Shown here piece by piece: positions 1-7,173 of a DNA stretch of 64,000 bases. Position 1 is the stretch's first letter. Each line of letters opens with the position of its first letter. Position numbers and translations under genes: made by a program. The notes under the pieces are model-generated. The model did no database searches, was not told the DNA's origin, and was given only the letters and a program-made list of their open reading frames with translations. The DNA lies in NCBI GenBank assembly GCA_965656185.1, contig CBFHJH010000007.1:62001-126000 (forward strand), given 5' to 3'. This DNA is from Croceimicrobium sp965656185. GTDB taxonomy: Bacteria; Bacteroidota; Bacteroidia; Flavobacteriales; Schleiferiaceae.

Positions 1-432
1 GCTATTGCTTGGGTTTTCCTTCATTGGGAAGCGATTCATGCCCAGAGAGCGAGCATTGCACTAAATGCTTTTGTGCCCAATGACTATGGGGTGCCTTACG
101 GTTATTCTTCAGTAATCATGGCTCCCACCGGCCTAGATTCCATCAAGAGAGATCTTCAACAACGATTCTTAGAGGTTTTAGGGCGTGCTTATCGTGAGCT
201 AGCCAAATCGCCAGCAGACTTCGCCTTTCAGCACCCTAATTTTCAAGATAGCTCGTTTATCCAGCAAGCTTACGAAGATATCCGGGCGCATTACTTGGAT
301 GGGGATTCGGTTTGGGGTCGAATGAATTCCGATAAATGGCGTGACTATGCCGCTTGGTTAGAAGATCGAAACTTATTAGACCTGAAAGGGCAGCCAATTG
401 AAGACTTTTACACCAACCAGTATTTGCCTTAA
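1..432 (+). CDS. NMT1/THI5-like ABC transporter substrate-binding protein, C-terminal part
   Basis: The reading frame is open to the left edge of the window, so only the last 143 residues are present and the true start lies outside. The visible part resembles the C-terminal lobe of NMT1/THI5-family periplasmic binding proteins: a WVFLHWEAIHA segment, then NDYGVPYGYSSVI, then a helical stretch ending in a tyrosine-rich tail. The family binds thiamine precursors (HMP-type pyrimidines) or related small aromatics for an ABC importer. The facing minus-strand operon carries a YkoF-like thiamine-binding protein, which fits a thiamine or pyrimidine salvage role. The stop codon overlaps the stop of the convergent kinase gene by 4 bp. 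Family call is moderately sure; the ligand is inference. Confidence 0.6.
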   Translation, partial: AIAWVFLHWEAIHAQRASIALNAFVPNDYGVPYGYSSVIMAPTGLDSIKRDLQQRFLEVLGRAYRELAKSPADFAFQHPNFQDSSFIQQAYEDIRAHYLDGDSVWGRMNSDKWRDYAAWLEDRNLLDLKGQPIEDFYTNQYLP

Positions 433-950
433 ATAGACTTTAAGTCTTTGAGAGCGTTTAGAGCATTTTCTAAACGCTCTTTTTTTTGCCCTTGAACTAC
501 TCCATAGGGTCGATTTAAAGACTTGATCCAGCCTAAATGATCATGGTAAATTTGCCTTCTGTTTTGGGGGTTTTCCCGCAATGGGTCTTCTGCCCAGGGG
601 AGGTCGGGCTTACAAATTAGGTAGTGGTGTTCTGCTTCCTGTTCTAAACCCATACTAACTTCCGGGAACTCTTTGTCGAAAACCCATTTCGACCAAACCA
701 TAAAGTTTACACTGTCCGTGTCTAAGATGAGAATGGATGGCTTTTGCCCTTTAGCTTCCGCTTGAAGCCATCGCTGTTTACGATAGATTTTCAAAAAATC
801 ATCTGCGTCATACTGCGGTCCGTGTTTTTCAAGATATTCACGGGCATACTCTGGAACCCAAGGGCAATTTAAGCTTTCACTAAGCTCACGGCAAAGTTGC
901 GACTTGCCAGAACTTTCTGGACCGGTAACTACTACAATAATTGATTCCAT
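429..950 (-). CDS. NadR-like AAA/P-loop kinase (ribosylnicotinamide kinase-type)
   Basis: This 173-aa protein is a single P-loop domain with Walker A GPESSGKS at residues 10-17, close to the N-terminus, and a LILDTDSVNFMVW segment typical of the kinase half of NadR. It lacks the adenylyltransferase half of full NadR. The family phosphorylates nicotinamide riboside as it enters the cell. The start overlaps the end of the upstream PnuC-family gene by 19 bp, so the two are probably translationally coupled as importer plus trapping kinase. Because the same operon holds a thiamine-binding protein, phosphorylation of a thiamine-type substrate is a possible alternative. The fold is clear; the substrate is inferred. 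Confidence 0.75.
   Translation of the reverse strand: MESIIVVVTGPESSGKSQLCRELSESLNCPWVPEYAREYLEKHGPQYDADDFLKIYRKQRWLQAEAKGQKPSILILDTDSVNFMVWSKWVFDKEFPEVSMGLEQEAEHHYLICKPDLPWAEDPLRENPQNRRQIYHDHLGWIKSLNRPYGVVQGQKKERLENALNALKDLKSI
451..488 (+). terminator. Intrinsic terminator of the binding-protein gene
   Basis: A perfect 12-bp stem (451-462 with 469-480), a 6-base loop and a run of T to 487 end the plus-strand transcript. The whole hairpin lies inside the last codons of the convergent kinase gene, so the same bases also encode protein on the other strand. Confidence 0.8.
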
Positions 951-1477
951 TGTAGGTAACCGTTTATCGCCATCAGGGTGTAGAAAATAAAGAGAATAGC
1001 ACTCAGCTGAAGTCCTCTTCTAAAGTATAATACAATCGATACTGCATCTATAACGATCCAATAAAGCCAGTTATCTGCGTAGAGCATTACCATCATAGCG
1101 GTAGCGATCAAGCTAAAAACCGTGGTAAAGGAATCGAGATATGGCAAAGCGGAGTTGCTAATTTTGCTGAGGGTAAAACCACTGAAGCCAACCACTACGG
1201 CACCACCTAAGATGGCTATTGCATGGTATTCAAGGTCCATGGTTAATGGTTCATCACTTAGTCCTTCACCCCAGTTGAGGTATCCAAAGACTGCCATAGC
1301 GATATAAAAACCTTGCAAGGCTACTTCGGCATAAATGCGACGTTGATAACAAAGAATTAAGAAAAACAAGCCCGATAGAAAGGCAAAGAGCCAACACCAA
1401 ATGCTGCCGTAAGTAATTAAGAAGGTATAGGTTAAACTAGAGAGAACCGCTGCTATTTCGAGAATAGAGCTGCGCAA
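932..1477 (-). CDS. PnuC-family vitamin transporter (nicotinamide riboside or thiamine)
   Basis: This 181-aa integral membrane protein has about seven hydrophobic segments. It shows the PnuC signatures of a YGSIWCWLFAFLSG-type segment near residue 25 and a VIDAVSIVLYFRRG-type segment near residue 145. PnuC proteins are facilitators for nicotinamide riboside; the PnuT branch carries thiamine. The start is TTG, immediately after the TAG of the upstream thiamine-binding gene, and no ATG is available near the expected N-terminus. It is followed by the NadR-like kinase, the usual partner of PnuC. The thiamine-binding protein just upstream points instead to PnuT, so the substrate is left open. Confidence 0.8.
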   Translation of the reverse strand: MRSSILEIAAVLSSLTYTFLITYGSIWCWLFAFLSGLFFLILCYQRRIYAEVALQGFYIAMAVFGYLNWGEGLSDEPLTMDLEYHAIAILGGAVVVGFSGFTLSKISNSALPYLDSFTTVFSLIATAMMVMLYADNWLYWIVIDAVSIVLYFRRGLQLSAILFIFYTLMAINGYLQWNQLL

Positions 1478-1741
1478 CTAGTAATCCTTTAGTTCCATTT
1501 CGGAGAGGTCTCCCTTAAGTACTTTTAAAACAAATGGACTTTGCCCGCTTTCGAAAGAACGGCTTATTTCCTGCTCCAAAAGAGGGAAGATCTCCTTCGA
1601 CTCGCCAAAGATTTGGGTGCTAATGGAGCTTACTCTGATCTTAATATTCGGATGTTGATGCAGCCGAGCTAAGAAATCATCTACTCTATCTAAGTACTGC
1701 TCGGTAAGCGGGTACTTCGAAATCTCTACACTAATTTTCAT
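1478..1741 (-). CDS. YkoF/MTH1187-like thiamine-binding domain protein
   Basis: This 87-aa protein is one copy of the small ferredoxin-like Thiamine_BP (YkoF/DUF77) fold. It begins MKISVEISKYPLTEQY, has the STQIFGE segment near residue 42, and alternating beta strands after it. In Bacillus YkoF this fold binds thiamine and HMP. There is no signal peptide, so it acts in the cytoplasm. It sits 2 bp after GGGP synthase and its stop touches the TTG start of the PnuC-family transporter, so it belongs to the same transcript. The family call rests on the motif pattern and length; ligand binding is not shown by the sequence. Confidence 0.65.
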   Translation of the reverse strand: MKISVEISKYPLTEQYLDRVDDFLARLHQHPNIKIRVSSISTQIFGESKEIFPLLEQEISRSFESGQSPFVLKVLKGDLSEMELKDY

Positions 1742-1743
1742 GC

Positions 1744-2487
1744 TTAGGATTTAAGGGCAGTGGCTATTTCGGCCAAGGCTTCCGGCTCAGATTCAAACAA
1801 ATTACCGACTACGATTACATCGGCTCCCGCTTGGGCTAATTCTTTAGCTTTAGCAGCGGTTTTTATTCCACCTCCTAAAATTATAGGCTTGTCGATTGAG
1901 TTACTTACTTCTTTCACCAATGCCGCACTCACCGGCTTTTCGGCCCCACTCCCTCCGTCTAAATAAAAGAATTGCAAGCCCAGCATTTCGCCGGCCATCG
2001 CTGTGCAAGCGGCAATCTCCGGTTTGTCGTAGGGTAAAGGCTGACTATTGCTCATGTAAATTGCTGTGGTGGTTTTGCCACAATCAACTAGCATATAGCC
2101 GGTAGGAAGAATCTCTAATTTACTTTGCTTTAAATACGGAGCGGCAATCACTTGGTTTCCGATCAATAGGTCTGCATTACGACCAGAGATTAGGCTCAAG
2201 AAAAGTATGCCGTCTGCTTTATTGGAAACTTGCAGTACACTTCCCGGAAAGAGCAATACCGGTAAATTGCAATAAGAGCGAATTTGATCTAAGCAATGCT
2301 CTAAGCCATCGTGGGTTAACAAGCTTCCGCCCACAAAAATAATGTCCGCACCATCGGCCTCAGCTCTCTTGCAAAGAGATTCGAGTTCTACAGCACTGGG
2401 TTTGTCCGGATCGATAAGTACGGCTAAAAGCTTTTTCTTATCGCGGTAGGCTTGGTTAATTATTTGCGAAACAAGGGCATTGCTCAT
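1744..2487 (-). CDS. Geranylgeranylglyceryl phosphate synthase family protein (PcrB/GGGPS)
   Basis: This TIM-barrel prenyltransferase joins a long prenyl diphosphate to glycerol-1-phosphate. Visible marks are AVLIDPDKP near residue 23, DIIFVGGS near residue 47, FYLDGGSGA near residue 177 and the C-terminal phosphate-binding IILGGGIKT and VIVVGNLFE segments. Length (247 aa) is normal for the family. An ATG nine bases further upstream (2496) is rejected because it lies inside a good -7 promoter box (2494-2501); ATG at 2487 is preferred. It heads an operon with thiamine-binding, PnuC-family and kinase genes, with no obvious metabolic link between them. Bacteroidota members of this family make unusual glycerol ethers or related lipids; the product here is unknown. 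Confidence 0.85.
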   Translation of the reverse strand: MSNALVSQIINQAYRDKKKLLAVLIDPDKPSAVELESLCKRAEADGADIIFVGGSLLTHDGLEHCLDQIRSYCNLPVLLFPGSVLQVSNKADGILFLSLISGRNADLLIGNQVIAAPYLKQSKLEILPTGYMLVDCGKTTTAIYMSNSQPLPYDKPEIAACTAMAGEMLGLQFFYLDGGSGAEKPVSAALVKEVSNSIDKPIILGGGIKTAAKAKELAQAGADVIVVGNLFESEPEALAEIATALKS

Positions 2488-2493
2488 ACGCCA

Positions 2494-2501
2494 CAAACCT
2501 A
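2494..2501 (-). promoter_or_regulatory. Bacteroidota -7 box of the GGGPS operon
   Basis: On the minus strand this reads TAGGTTTG, matching TAnnTTTG. It ends 6 bases before the ATG at 2487, so the transcript would have almost no leader. No clear -33 TTTG was found. Confidence 0.5.
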
Positions 2502-2531
2502 CTAAATATTAAGATTAGGGAGCGGTTTTTT

Positions 2532-3161
2532 TTAGGGCATGTAACTAAAGCAAAGGCAGTAGTCGTCTTCGAATTTGAAAAATAGAGGGAAGCGCTTTAA
2601 TTGCCCTTCCTTGCGCACTAATCCTTGACTCATTCCACTTTTGCGAAAGGGAAAGGGGCTAATGCGAATTTCTTTTCTGAGGTCTAAGCGCGGATCATCT
2701 TCCATTTTTATGAGGGTTTCCTTCGCACTCCAATAGGCTAGGCACAGATCCCGTTCGTTTTCTGCCTTTATACTATGGCGCTCTTGCTTACTTAAATACC
2801 GTTCTGCTAATTGGAGCATTTTCGGCCGAAAGGCTTCGAGATCGATCGCGACTTTCCATTCCCTGCTAAGGATCACGGCACAATATTGAGCATTATGGCT
2901 GATCGAAACCCCTCGATGATCGGCTAAAATTGGCGAACCGCTTTCGCTATAGCTTAGTTCTATATTGCCGTCGCTTAAATGATGTAGGGCTGCACGTGCA
3001 CTGAGGAACTCTCTTTGTTTTTTTGGGTTTTTAAATTTCTTGAAACGCTGTTGATCCGCTTCAGAAAGCAGATCTTTCCAATAGTCTAAGTCGAAGTCTT
3101 CCTCAATTTCCCAGACCACTGCCTTAAAGTGTTCCCATTGGTAGTATTTATGGACTCCCAT
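2532..3161 (-). CDS. 4'-phosphopantetheinyl transferase superfamily protein (Sfp-type)
   Basis: This 209-aa enzyme would transfer phosphopantetheine from CoA to a carrier-protein serine. The two family motifs are present: VAIDLEAF near residue 98 (Mg-binding Asp and Glu) and WSAKETLIK near residue 143. VSISHN near residue 85 is the usual upstream segment. It is a two-lobed Sfp/HetI-type protein, longer than AcpS. The carrier protein is not encoded nearby. It is divergent from ahcY, with both promoters sharing the 76-bp gap, and lies 44 bp upstream of the GGGPS start. Family call is secure; target carrier unknown. Confidence 0.85.
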   Translation of the reverse strand: MGVHKYYQWEHFKAVVWEIEEDFDLDYWKDLLSEADQQRFKKFKNPKKQREFLSARAALHHLSDGNIELSYSESGSPILADHRGVSISHNAQYCAVILSREWKVAIDLEAFRPKMLQLAERYLSKQERHSIKAENERDLCLAYWSAKETLIKMEDDPRLDLRKEIRISPFPFRKSGMSQGLVRKEGQLKRFPLFFKFEDDYCLCFSYMP

Positions 3162-3177
3162 ATTCGATCAATTAGCT

Positions 3178-3207
3178 TTTGAATGCGAAGAAGTTAAGGT
3201 ATCTTTG
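3178..3207 (+). promoter_or_regulatory. Bacteroidota promoter of ahcY
   Basis: -33 box TTTG (3178-3181), 18-bp spacer and -7 box TATCTTTG (3200-3207) match TTTG/TAnnTTTG. Its place rules out the upstream in-frame TTG at 3205 as a start codon. Confidence 0.75.
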
Positions 3208-3237
3208 CCCAAATTTTCAAATACGAATATAAACAAG

Positions 3238-4554
3238 ATGAGTACAGCTGTTGGAAAATACATCCCTTATAAGGTGAAAGACATTTCTTTAGCCGAGTGG
3301 GGAAGACGCGAAATTGAATTAGCTGAAGCGGAAATGCCAGGACTTATGGCATTGCGTGAAGAATATGGAAAGGATAAGCCTTTACAAGGTGCACGCATTG
3401 CTGGTTGTTTACACATGACCATTCAAACTGCAGTTTTGATCGAAACCTTAGTAGAGCTTGGCGCTGATGTGACTTGGTCTTCTTGTAATATTTATTCTAC
3501 CCAAGATCATGCTGCCGCGGCTATTGCTGCTGCGGGTATTCCGGTTTACGCTTGGAAGGGAATGACCGAAGAGGAGTTTGACTGGTGTATCGAGCAAACC
3601 TTGTTCTTTGGCGAGGAGCGTACCCCATTAAATATGATCCTCGATGACGGTGGTGATCTTACCAATATGGTATTGGATCAGTATCCTGAATTGGCGAAAG
3701 GGGTTAAAGGTTTAAGTGAAGAGACTACCACCGGAGTACACCGCTTGTATGAGCGTATGCGCAAGGGAACTCTTCCAATGCCTGCGATCAACGTAAATGA
3801 TTCGGTTACCAAGTCGAAATTCGACAATAAATATGGCTGTCGCGAATCTGCGGTGGATGCCATTCGTCGTGCTACCGATGTAATGATGGCAGGAAAGGTT
3901 GCTGTAGTTGCTGGTTACGGTGATGTAGGTAAAGGTACCGCGGCATCACTGCGCGGTGCGGGTTGTAGAGTCATCGTTACCGAGATCGATCCAATTTGTG
4001 CTTTACAGGCGGCTATGGATGGTTTCGAAGTGAAGAAAATGGACAACGCTGTTGAGGAGGCCGATATTGTTATTACCGCTACTGGTAATAAAGATATCGT
4101 GGCTGGTCGTCATTTCGTAAAAATGAAGGATAAGACCATCGTTTGTAATATTGGCCATTTCGATAATGAAATCGATGTTGCTTGGTTGAAAGAAAACCAT
4201 GGTCAGTCTCACGTTGAGATCAAGCCTCAGGTAGACAAGTACAATGTAGATGGTAAGGATATTATCCTTTTGGCTCAGGGCCGATTGGTTAACTTAGGTT
4301 GTGCTACAGGTCACCCAAGCTTTGTGATGTCGAATTCTTTCACCAATCAAACCTTAGCGCAAATGGAGCTTTGGAATAACACCGATTCGTATAAGAATGA
4401 GGTGTATACCTTGCCTAAGCACTTAGATGAGAAAGTAGCTGAATTGCACTTGGCTAAGATTGGGGTAGAATTGGAAGAATTGTCTGCCGATCAGGCCGCT
4501 TATATTGGCGTGGAGCAACAAGGTCCATTTAAACCTGAATACTACCGCTATTAA
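3238..4554 (+). CDS. ahcY: Adenosylhomocysteinase
   Basis: It reversibly hydrolyses S-adenosylhomocysteine to homocysteine and adenosine, clearing the inhibitor of SAM methyltransferases. The 438-aa protein has the substrate segment LHMTIQTAVLIETL, the SCNIYSTQDHAAAAIA block, the NAD-binding loop VAGYGDVGKGTAASLRGAG and the C-terminal PFKPEYYRY end with the conserved Lys and Tyr. Length is that of the compact bacterial type. An in-frame TTG at 3205 falls in the -7 box, so ATG 3238 is the start. The gene is monocistronic, with its own promoter and a terminator at 4577. Frequent CGT and GGT codons suggest high expression. Confidence 0.97.
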   Translation: MSTAVGKYIPYKVKDISLAEWGRREIELAEAEMPGLMALREEYGKDKPLQGARIAGCLHMTIQTAVLIETLVELGADVTWSSCNIYSTQDHAAAAIAAAGIPVYAWKGMTEEEFDWCIEQTLFFGEERTPLNMILDDGGDLTNMVLDQYPELAKGVKGLSEETTTGVHRLYERMRKGTLPMPAINVNDSVTKSKFDNKYGCRESAVDAIRRATDVMMAGKVAVVAGYGDVGKGTAASLRGAGCRVIVTEIDPICALQAAMDGFEVKKMDNAVEEADIVITATGNKDIVAGRHFVKMKDKTIVCNIGHFDNEIDVAWLKENHGQSHVEIKPQVDKYNVDGKDIILLAQGRLVNLGCATGHPSFVMSNSFTNQTLAQMELWNNTDSYKNEVYTLPKHLDEKVAELHLAKIGVELEELSADQAAYIGVEQQGPFKPEYYRY

Positions 4555-4576
4555 TAGTTTTTCACTATAATTTTTT

Positions 4577-4613
4577 AAAGGCTCGTTGGAAACAGCGGGC
4601 CTTTATTTTTTTA
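4577..4613 (+). terminator. Intrinsic terminator of ahcY
   Basis: A 9-bp stem with one G-U pair (4577-4585 with 4596-4604), a 10-base loop and a T-rich tail follow the ahcY stop. Confidence 0.75.
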
Positions 4614-4689
4614 AACAAGCTTTAAAGTGTTGTGTTTGTTGGGTTTATTTGATATTTGTTGTATTATTGTTAGTAGAAATTCTGCTATA

Positions 4690-5769
4690 ATGTTTTCTAC
4701 AATGAATGTGTTTCAGCTTATTGCCATGCACACCACAGATATGGTGTGTTTGCACGATGCTGATAATACCATTCGTTTTGCCACTCCTAGTTCGGCTACT
4801 ATCCTCGGTTATCAATCCGAGCAATTGATCGGTAAAAAATTAACCGACTTCCTTTCGGAGGAATTCATCAATGAGATGGACTTCACCACTTTAATGCGTT
4901 TTTTCGATCAGCCTGGTACGCGGATTCGTTACCAAGTAAATCACGGTGAAGGCCGTTTGCGCTGGCTCGAAACTTCCTACACCATCCTAGAGGGTATTGG
5001 AAATGTTCAGTATCGCAGTTTGAGTACTACCAGAGATATAACCGAATCTGTACATTTAACCGAGGACCTAATGAATGCCCTTTCTAAGGAGCAGGAATTG
5101 TCGAAGTTTAAGACCAATCTGTACTCGGTAGCCAGCCATGAGTTTAAAACTCCTCTGGCGGTAATTCAGGCCAATATTGAGATGCTAAAGGTTAAGCAGA
5201 CGCCTAAGCTTTTGGACTTAGGCTTAAGTACCATGGAAGAAGAGGTAGACCGCCTCAATACAATGATCATGGATATGCTCGAGCTCAAAAAATTAACTAC
5301 CGGGCGGAGAAACTTCCATTTGAGTAAAGTGGATTTTGTGCAGCTCATAACTGAACTGGTTAAGGAATATCAAGAGTCTCAGACCAATTCGGTAGAAATC
5401 AAATTCGACCTGATAGGGGAGGCAGATAGCTTTCAAGCCGATTACTCTTTGATCCGCTACATATGCAGCAACCTCCTTGGTAATGCCGTAAAATTCTCGA
5501 AGCCCGGCTCCTTGGTACAGGTCAGTTTAGAGTTTAGTGATGATTGGCTTGAGATGAATTTTATTGACCATGGAATAGGCATTCCCAAAGAGGATCAAGC
5601 CAAAGTATTTCAGTCATTCTTCCGTGCCTCAAACGTGGGTAATGTGCAAGGAACGGGGGTAGGGCTGTCTATTGTTTCAGAATTCGTAAAGCTCCATAAA
5701 GGAAAGATCAAGCTCGAAAGTGAAGAAGGTGAAGGCACCGTTTTCACCGTGAGCTTACCTAAATTGTAA
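4690..5769 (+). CDS. Soluble PAS-domain sensor histidine kinase
   Basis: The protein has a PAS domain at about residues 10-115, then HisKA with phospho-acceptor His150 in SHEFKTPLAVI, then HATPase_c with N box NLLGNAVKFS, G1 box DHGIGIP and G2 box GTGVGLSIV. There is no convincing transmembrane segment once the start is placed at ATG 4690, so it should sense a cytoplasmic signal. The frame stays open to a GTG at 4627, which would add 21 hydrophobic, cysteine-rich residues; ATG 4702 is another choice. Four bases separate it from the AraC-type response regulator, its likely partner. Signal unknown. Confidence 0.88.
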   Translation: MFSTMNVFQLIAMHTTDMVCLHDADNTIRFATPSSATILGYQSEQLIGKKLTDFLSEEFINEMDFTTLMRFFDQPGTRIRYQVNHGEGRLRWLETSYTILEGIGNVQYRSLSTTRDITESVHLTEDLMNALSKEQELSKFKTNLYSVASHEFKTPLAVIQANIEMLKVKQTPKLLDLGLSTMEEEVDRLNTMIMDMLELKKLTTGRRNFHLSKVDFVQLITELVKEYQESQTNSVEIKFDLIGEADSFQADYSLIRYICSNLLGNAVKFSKPGSLVQVSLEFSDDWLEMNFIDHGIGIPKEDQAKVFQSFFRASNVGNVQGTGVGLSIVSEFVKLHKGKIKLESEEGEGTVFTVSLPKL

Positions 5770-5773
5770 GTCT

Positions 5774-6514
5774 ATGCAAAAGAAATTATTAATTGTTGAA
5801 GACAACGAGAAGTTGTTAAACTCGATGACCGCCCTTTTCGAAGATTACTTCGAAGTATTTGAGGCGGTAAATGGATTGGACGGTTTGGAAAAATGTCGTC
5901 TTAATATGCCCGATGTTATTATCAGTGATATCATGATGCCTGAGATGAATGGTTATGAGTTTACTGAAAACGTGAAGTCCAACGATCGTACCTCCCATAT
6001 CCCGATTATTCTGCTTACTGCCTTAGGAGAGGATGAACGTAGGATAGAGGGCTATAATTTTGGGGCGGACGATTACATTGTAAAGCCCTTTAAATTCGAC
6101 ATCTTATTGGCAAGGGTGAATAATTTGCTTAAGACCCGCGACCAATTGCGGAAGATCTATGATACTGCAGCCCCGATCAATCATGAGTTCGGAATAAAAG
6201 ATCCGGTATTGTCTCATATGGAGGCATTATTAGTGAACCATTTTAGATTCCGTAACTTCAGCATCCCAGAGATCGCTGACATGATGAATATGACCACTCC
6301 AAAATTAGAGCGTGAAGTAAAACGTCTCACCGGAATGACGCCTATTCAGTACATCAACGATTTCCGATTACACAAGGCGAAGAATATGCTTCAAACCGAA
6401 GACCTAAGTATTTTCGAAGTATCCCATGCCTTAGGCTTCCGCAGTTTAAGCTACTTTGGAAAGGCTTATAAAGATAAATTTGGGATCTCGCCTTCCAAGA
6501 CTAAGAAACTATGA
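5774..6514 (+). CDS. Response regulator with AraC-type DNA-binding domain
   Basis: The 246-aa protein has an N-terminal receiver domain (about residues 4-120, phospho-acceptor Asp52 in ISDIMMPEMNG, conserved Lys in DYIVKPF). An AraC-type double helix-turn-helix follows (about 145-246), ending in the family signature of a HALGFRSLSYFGKAYKDKFG segment. It would bind DNA and activate genes after phosphorylation by the kinase encoded 4 bp upstream. Its last codon overlaps the start of the next receiver gene (ATGA). The REC-AraC combination is common in Bacteroidota, usually as the tail of hybrid sensors; here the parts are separate genes. Confidence 0.9.
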   Translation: MQKKLLIVEDNEKLLNSMTALFEDYFEVFEAVNGLDGLEKCRLNMPDVIISDIMMPEMNGYEFTENVKSNDRTSHIPIILLTALGEDERRIEGYNFGADDYIVKPFKFDILLARVNNLLKTRDQLRKIYDTAAPINHEFGIKDPVLSHMEALLVNHFRFRNFSIPEIADMMNMTTPKLEREVKRLTGMTPIQYINDFRLHKAKNMLQTEDLSIFEVSHALGFRSLSYFGKAYKDKFGISPSKTKKL

Positions 6515-6930
6515 GTAGCGAAGACTTAAGCATCATGATTGTGGATAATGATCAGGTTAACAGCTTTGTGCTGAAGAATATCATTACCCGTAATTATAGT
6601 GATGCTAAAGTGGAACTCTTTCCTGATGGAGCGGAGGCCTTGACCGAACTGCAAAGACTAGATAAGAGTTCGGATACTTTTCCGGCGGTTATCCTCTTGG
6701 ATATCTATATGCCAGTGATGGATGGTTTTGAGTTTTTGGATGAGTATATGAAAGACTTTGCCCATAAACAGACCATAATCTTCGCCATGAGTAACTCGTT
6801 GATCAAGGACGATCAACAAAGGGCTAATGAGTATGAGGTGGTGAAAGGCTTCATTACTAAACCGCTTATCTATAACAACATCGAATTCATTGTCGAAACC
6901 TACCTCCAAGAATACGGAGGAGGGGCTTAA
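6511..6930 (+). CDS. Stand-alone receiver-domain protein (CheY-like)
   Basis: The 139 residues form one receiver domain with acidic pair Asp12/Asp14, phospho-acceptor Asp64 in LLDIYMPVMDGFEF, the Ser of AMSNS and Lys of ITKPL. No output domain follows. Start and upstream stop overlap as ATGA, so it is translationally coupled to the AraC-type regulator. It may act as a phosphate sink, a phosphorelay intermediate or a protein-interaction switch for the same kinase. The operon ends in the terminator at 6942. Confidence 0.88.
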   Translation: MSSEDLSIMIVDNDQVNSFVLKNIITRNYSDAKVELFPDGAEALTELQRLDKSSDTFPAVILLDIYMPVMDGFEFLDEYMKDFAHKQTIIFAMSNSLIKDDQQRANEYEVVKGFITKPLIYNNIEFIVETYLQEYGGGA

Positions 6931-6941
6931 AGCATAGAAAT

Positions 6942-6973
6942 AAAAAGACCGCCGAGTGGCGGTCTTTTTTTTT
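6942..6973. terminator. Intrinsic terminator after the signalling operon
   Basis: AAAAAGACCGCC pairs with GGCGGTCTTTTT around a 4-base loop. A and T flanks on both sides allow action on either strand. Confidence 0.85.
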
Positions 6974-6979
6974 AGCCAT

Positions 6980-7009
6980 AAAAAAAGGTCGCTCAATGCG
7001 ACCTTTTTC
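6980..7009. terminator. Intrinsic terminator after the initiator tRNA gene
   Basis: A stem of AAAAAAGGTCGC with GCGACCTTTTT and a 5-base loop directly follow the tRNA on the minus strand. The A-rich left arm gives the U-run there. Confidence 0.8.
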
Positions 7010-7013
7010 TTAG

Positions 7014-7086
<73 letters not shown>

Positions 7087-7111
7087 ATATGTTGTTCCCG
7101 TAATGGGGCGG

Positions 7112-7142
7112 CAAATATAAAATGAAATTTAGAACCTCACAA
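7112..7142 (-). promoter_or_regulatory. Bacteroidota promoter of the initiator tRNA
   Basis: On the minus strand, -33 TTG, a 20-bp spacer and -7 TATATTTG precede the tRNA by about 25 bases. The tRNA-Leu gene at 37966 has the same -7 box. Confidence 0.75.
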
Positions 7143-7173
7143 GAGAATGACCTTTATTTGGTAAATTAGAGCC

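Noticed and set aside
3205..3237. Extended N-terminus of adenosylhomocysteinase starting at a TTG
   Set aside because: The TTG is part of the -7 promoter box; ATG 3238 gives the normal protein.
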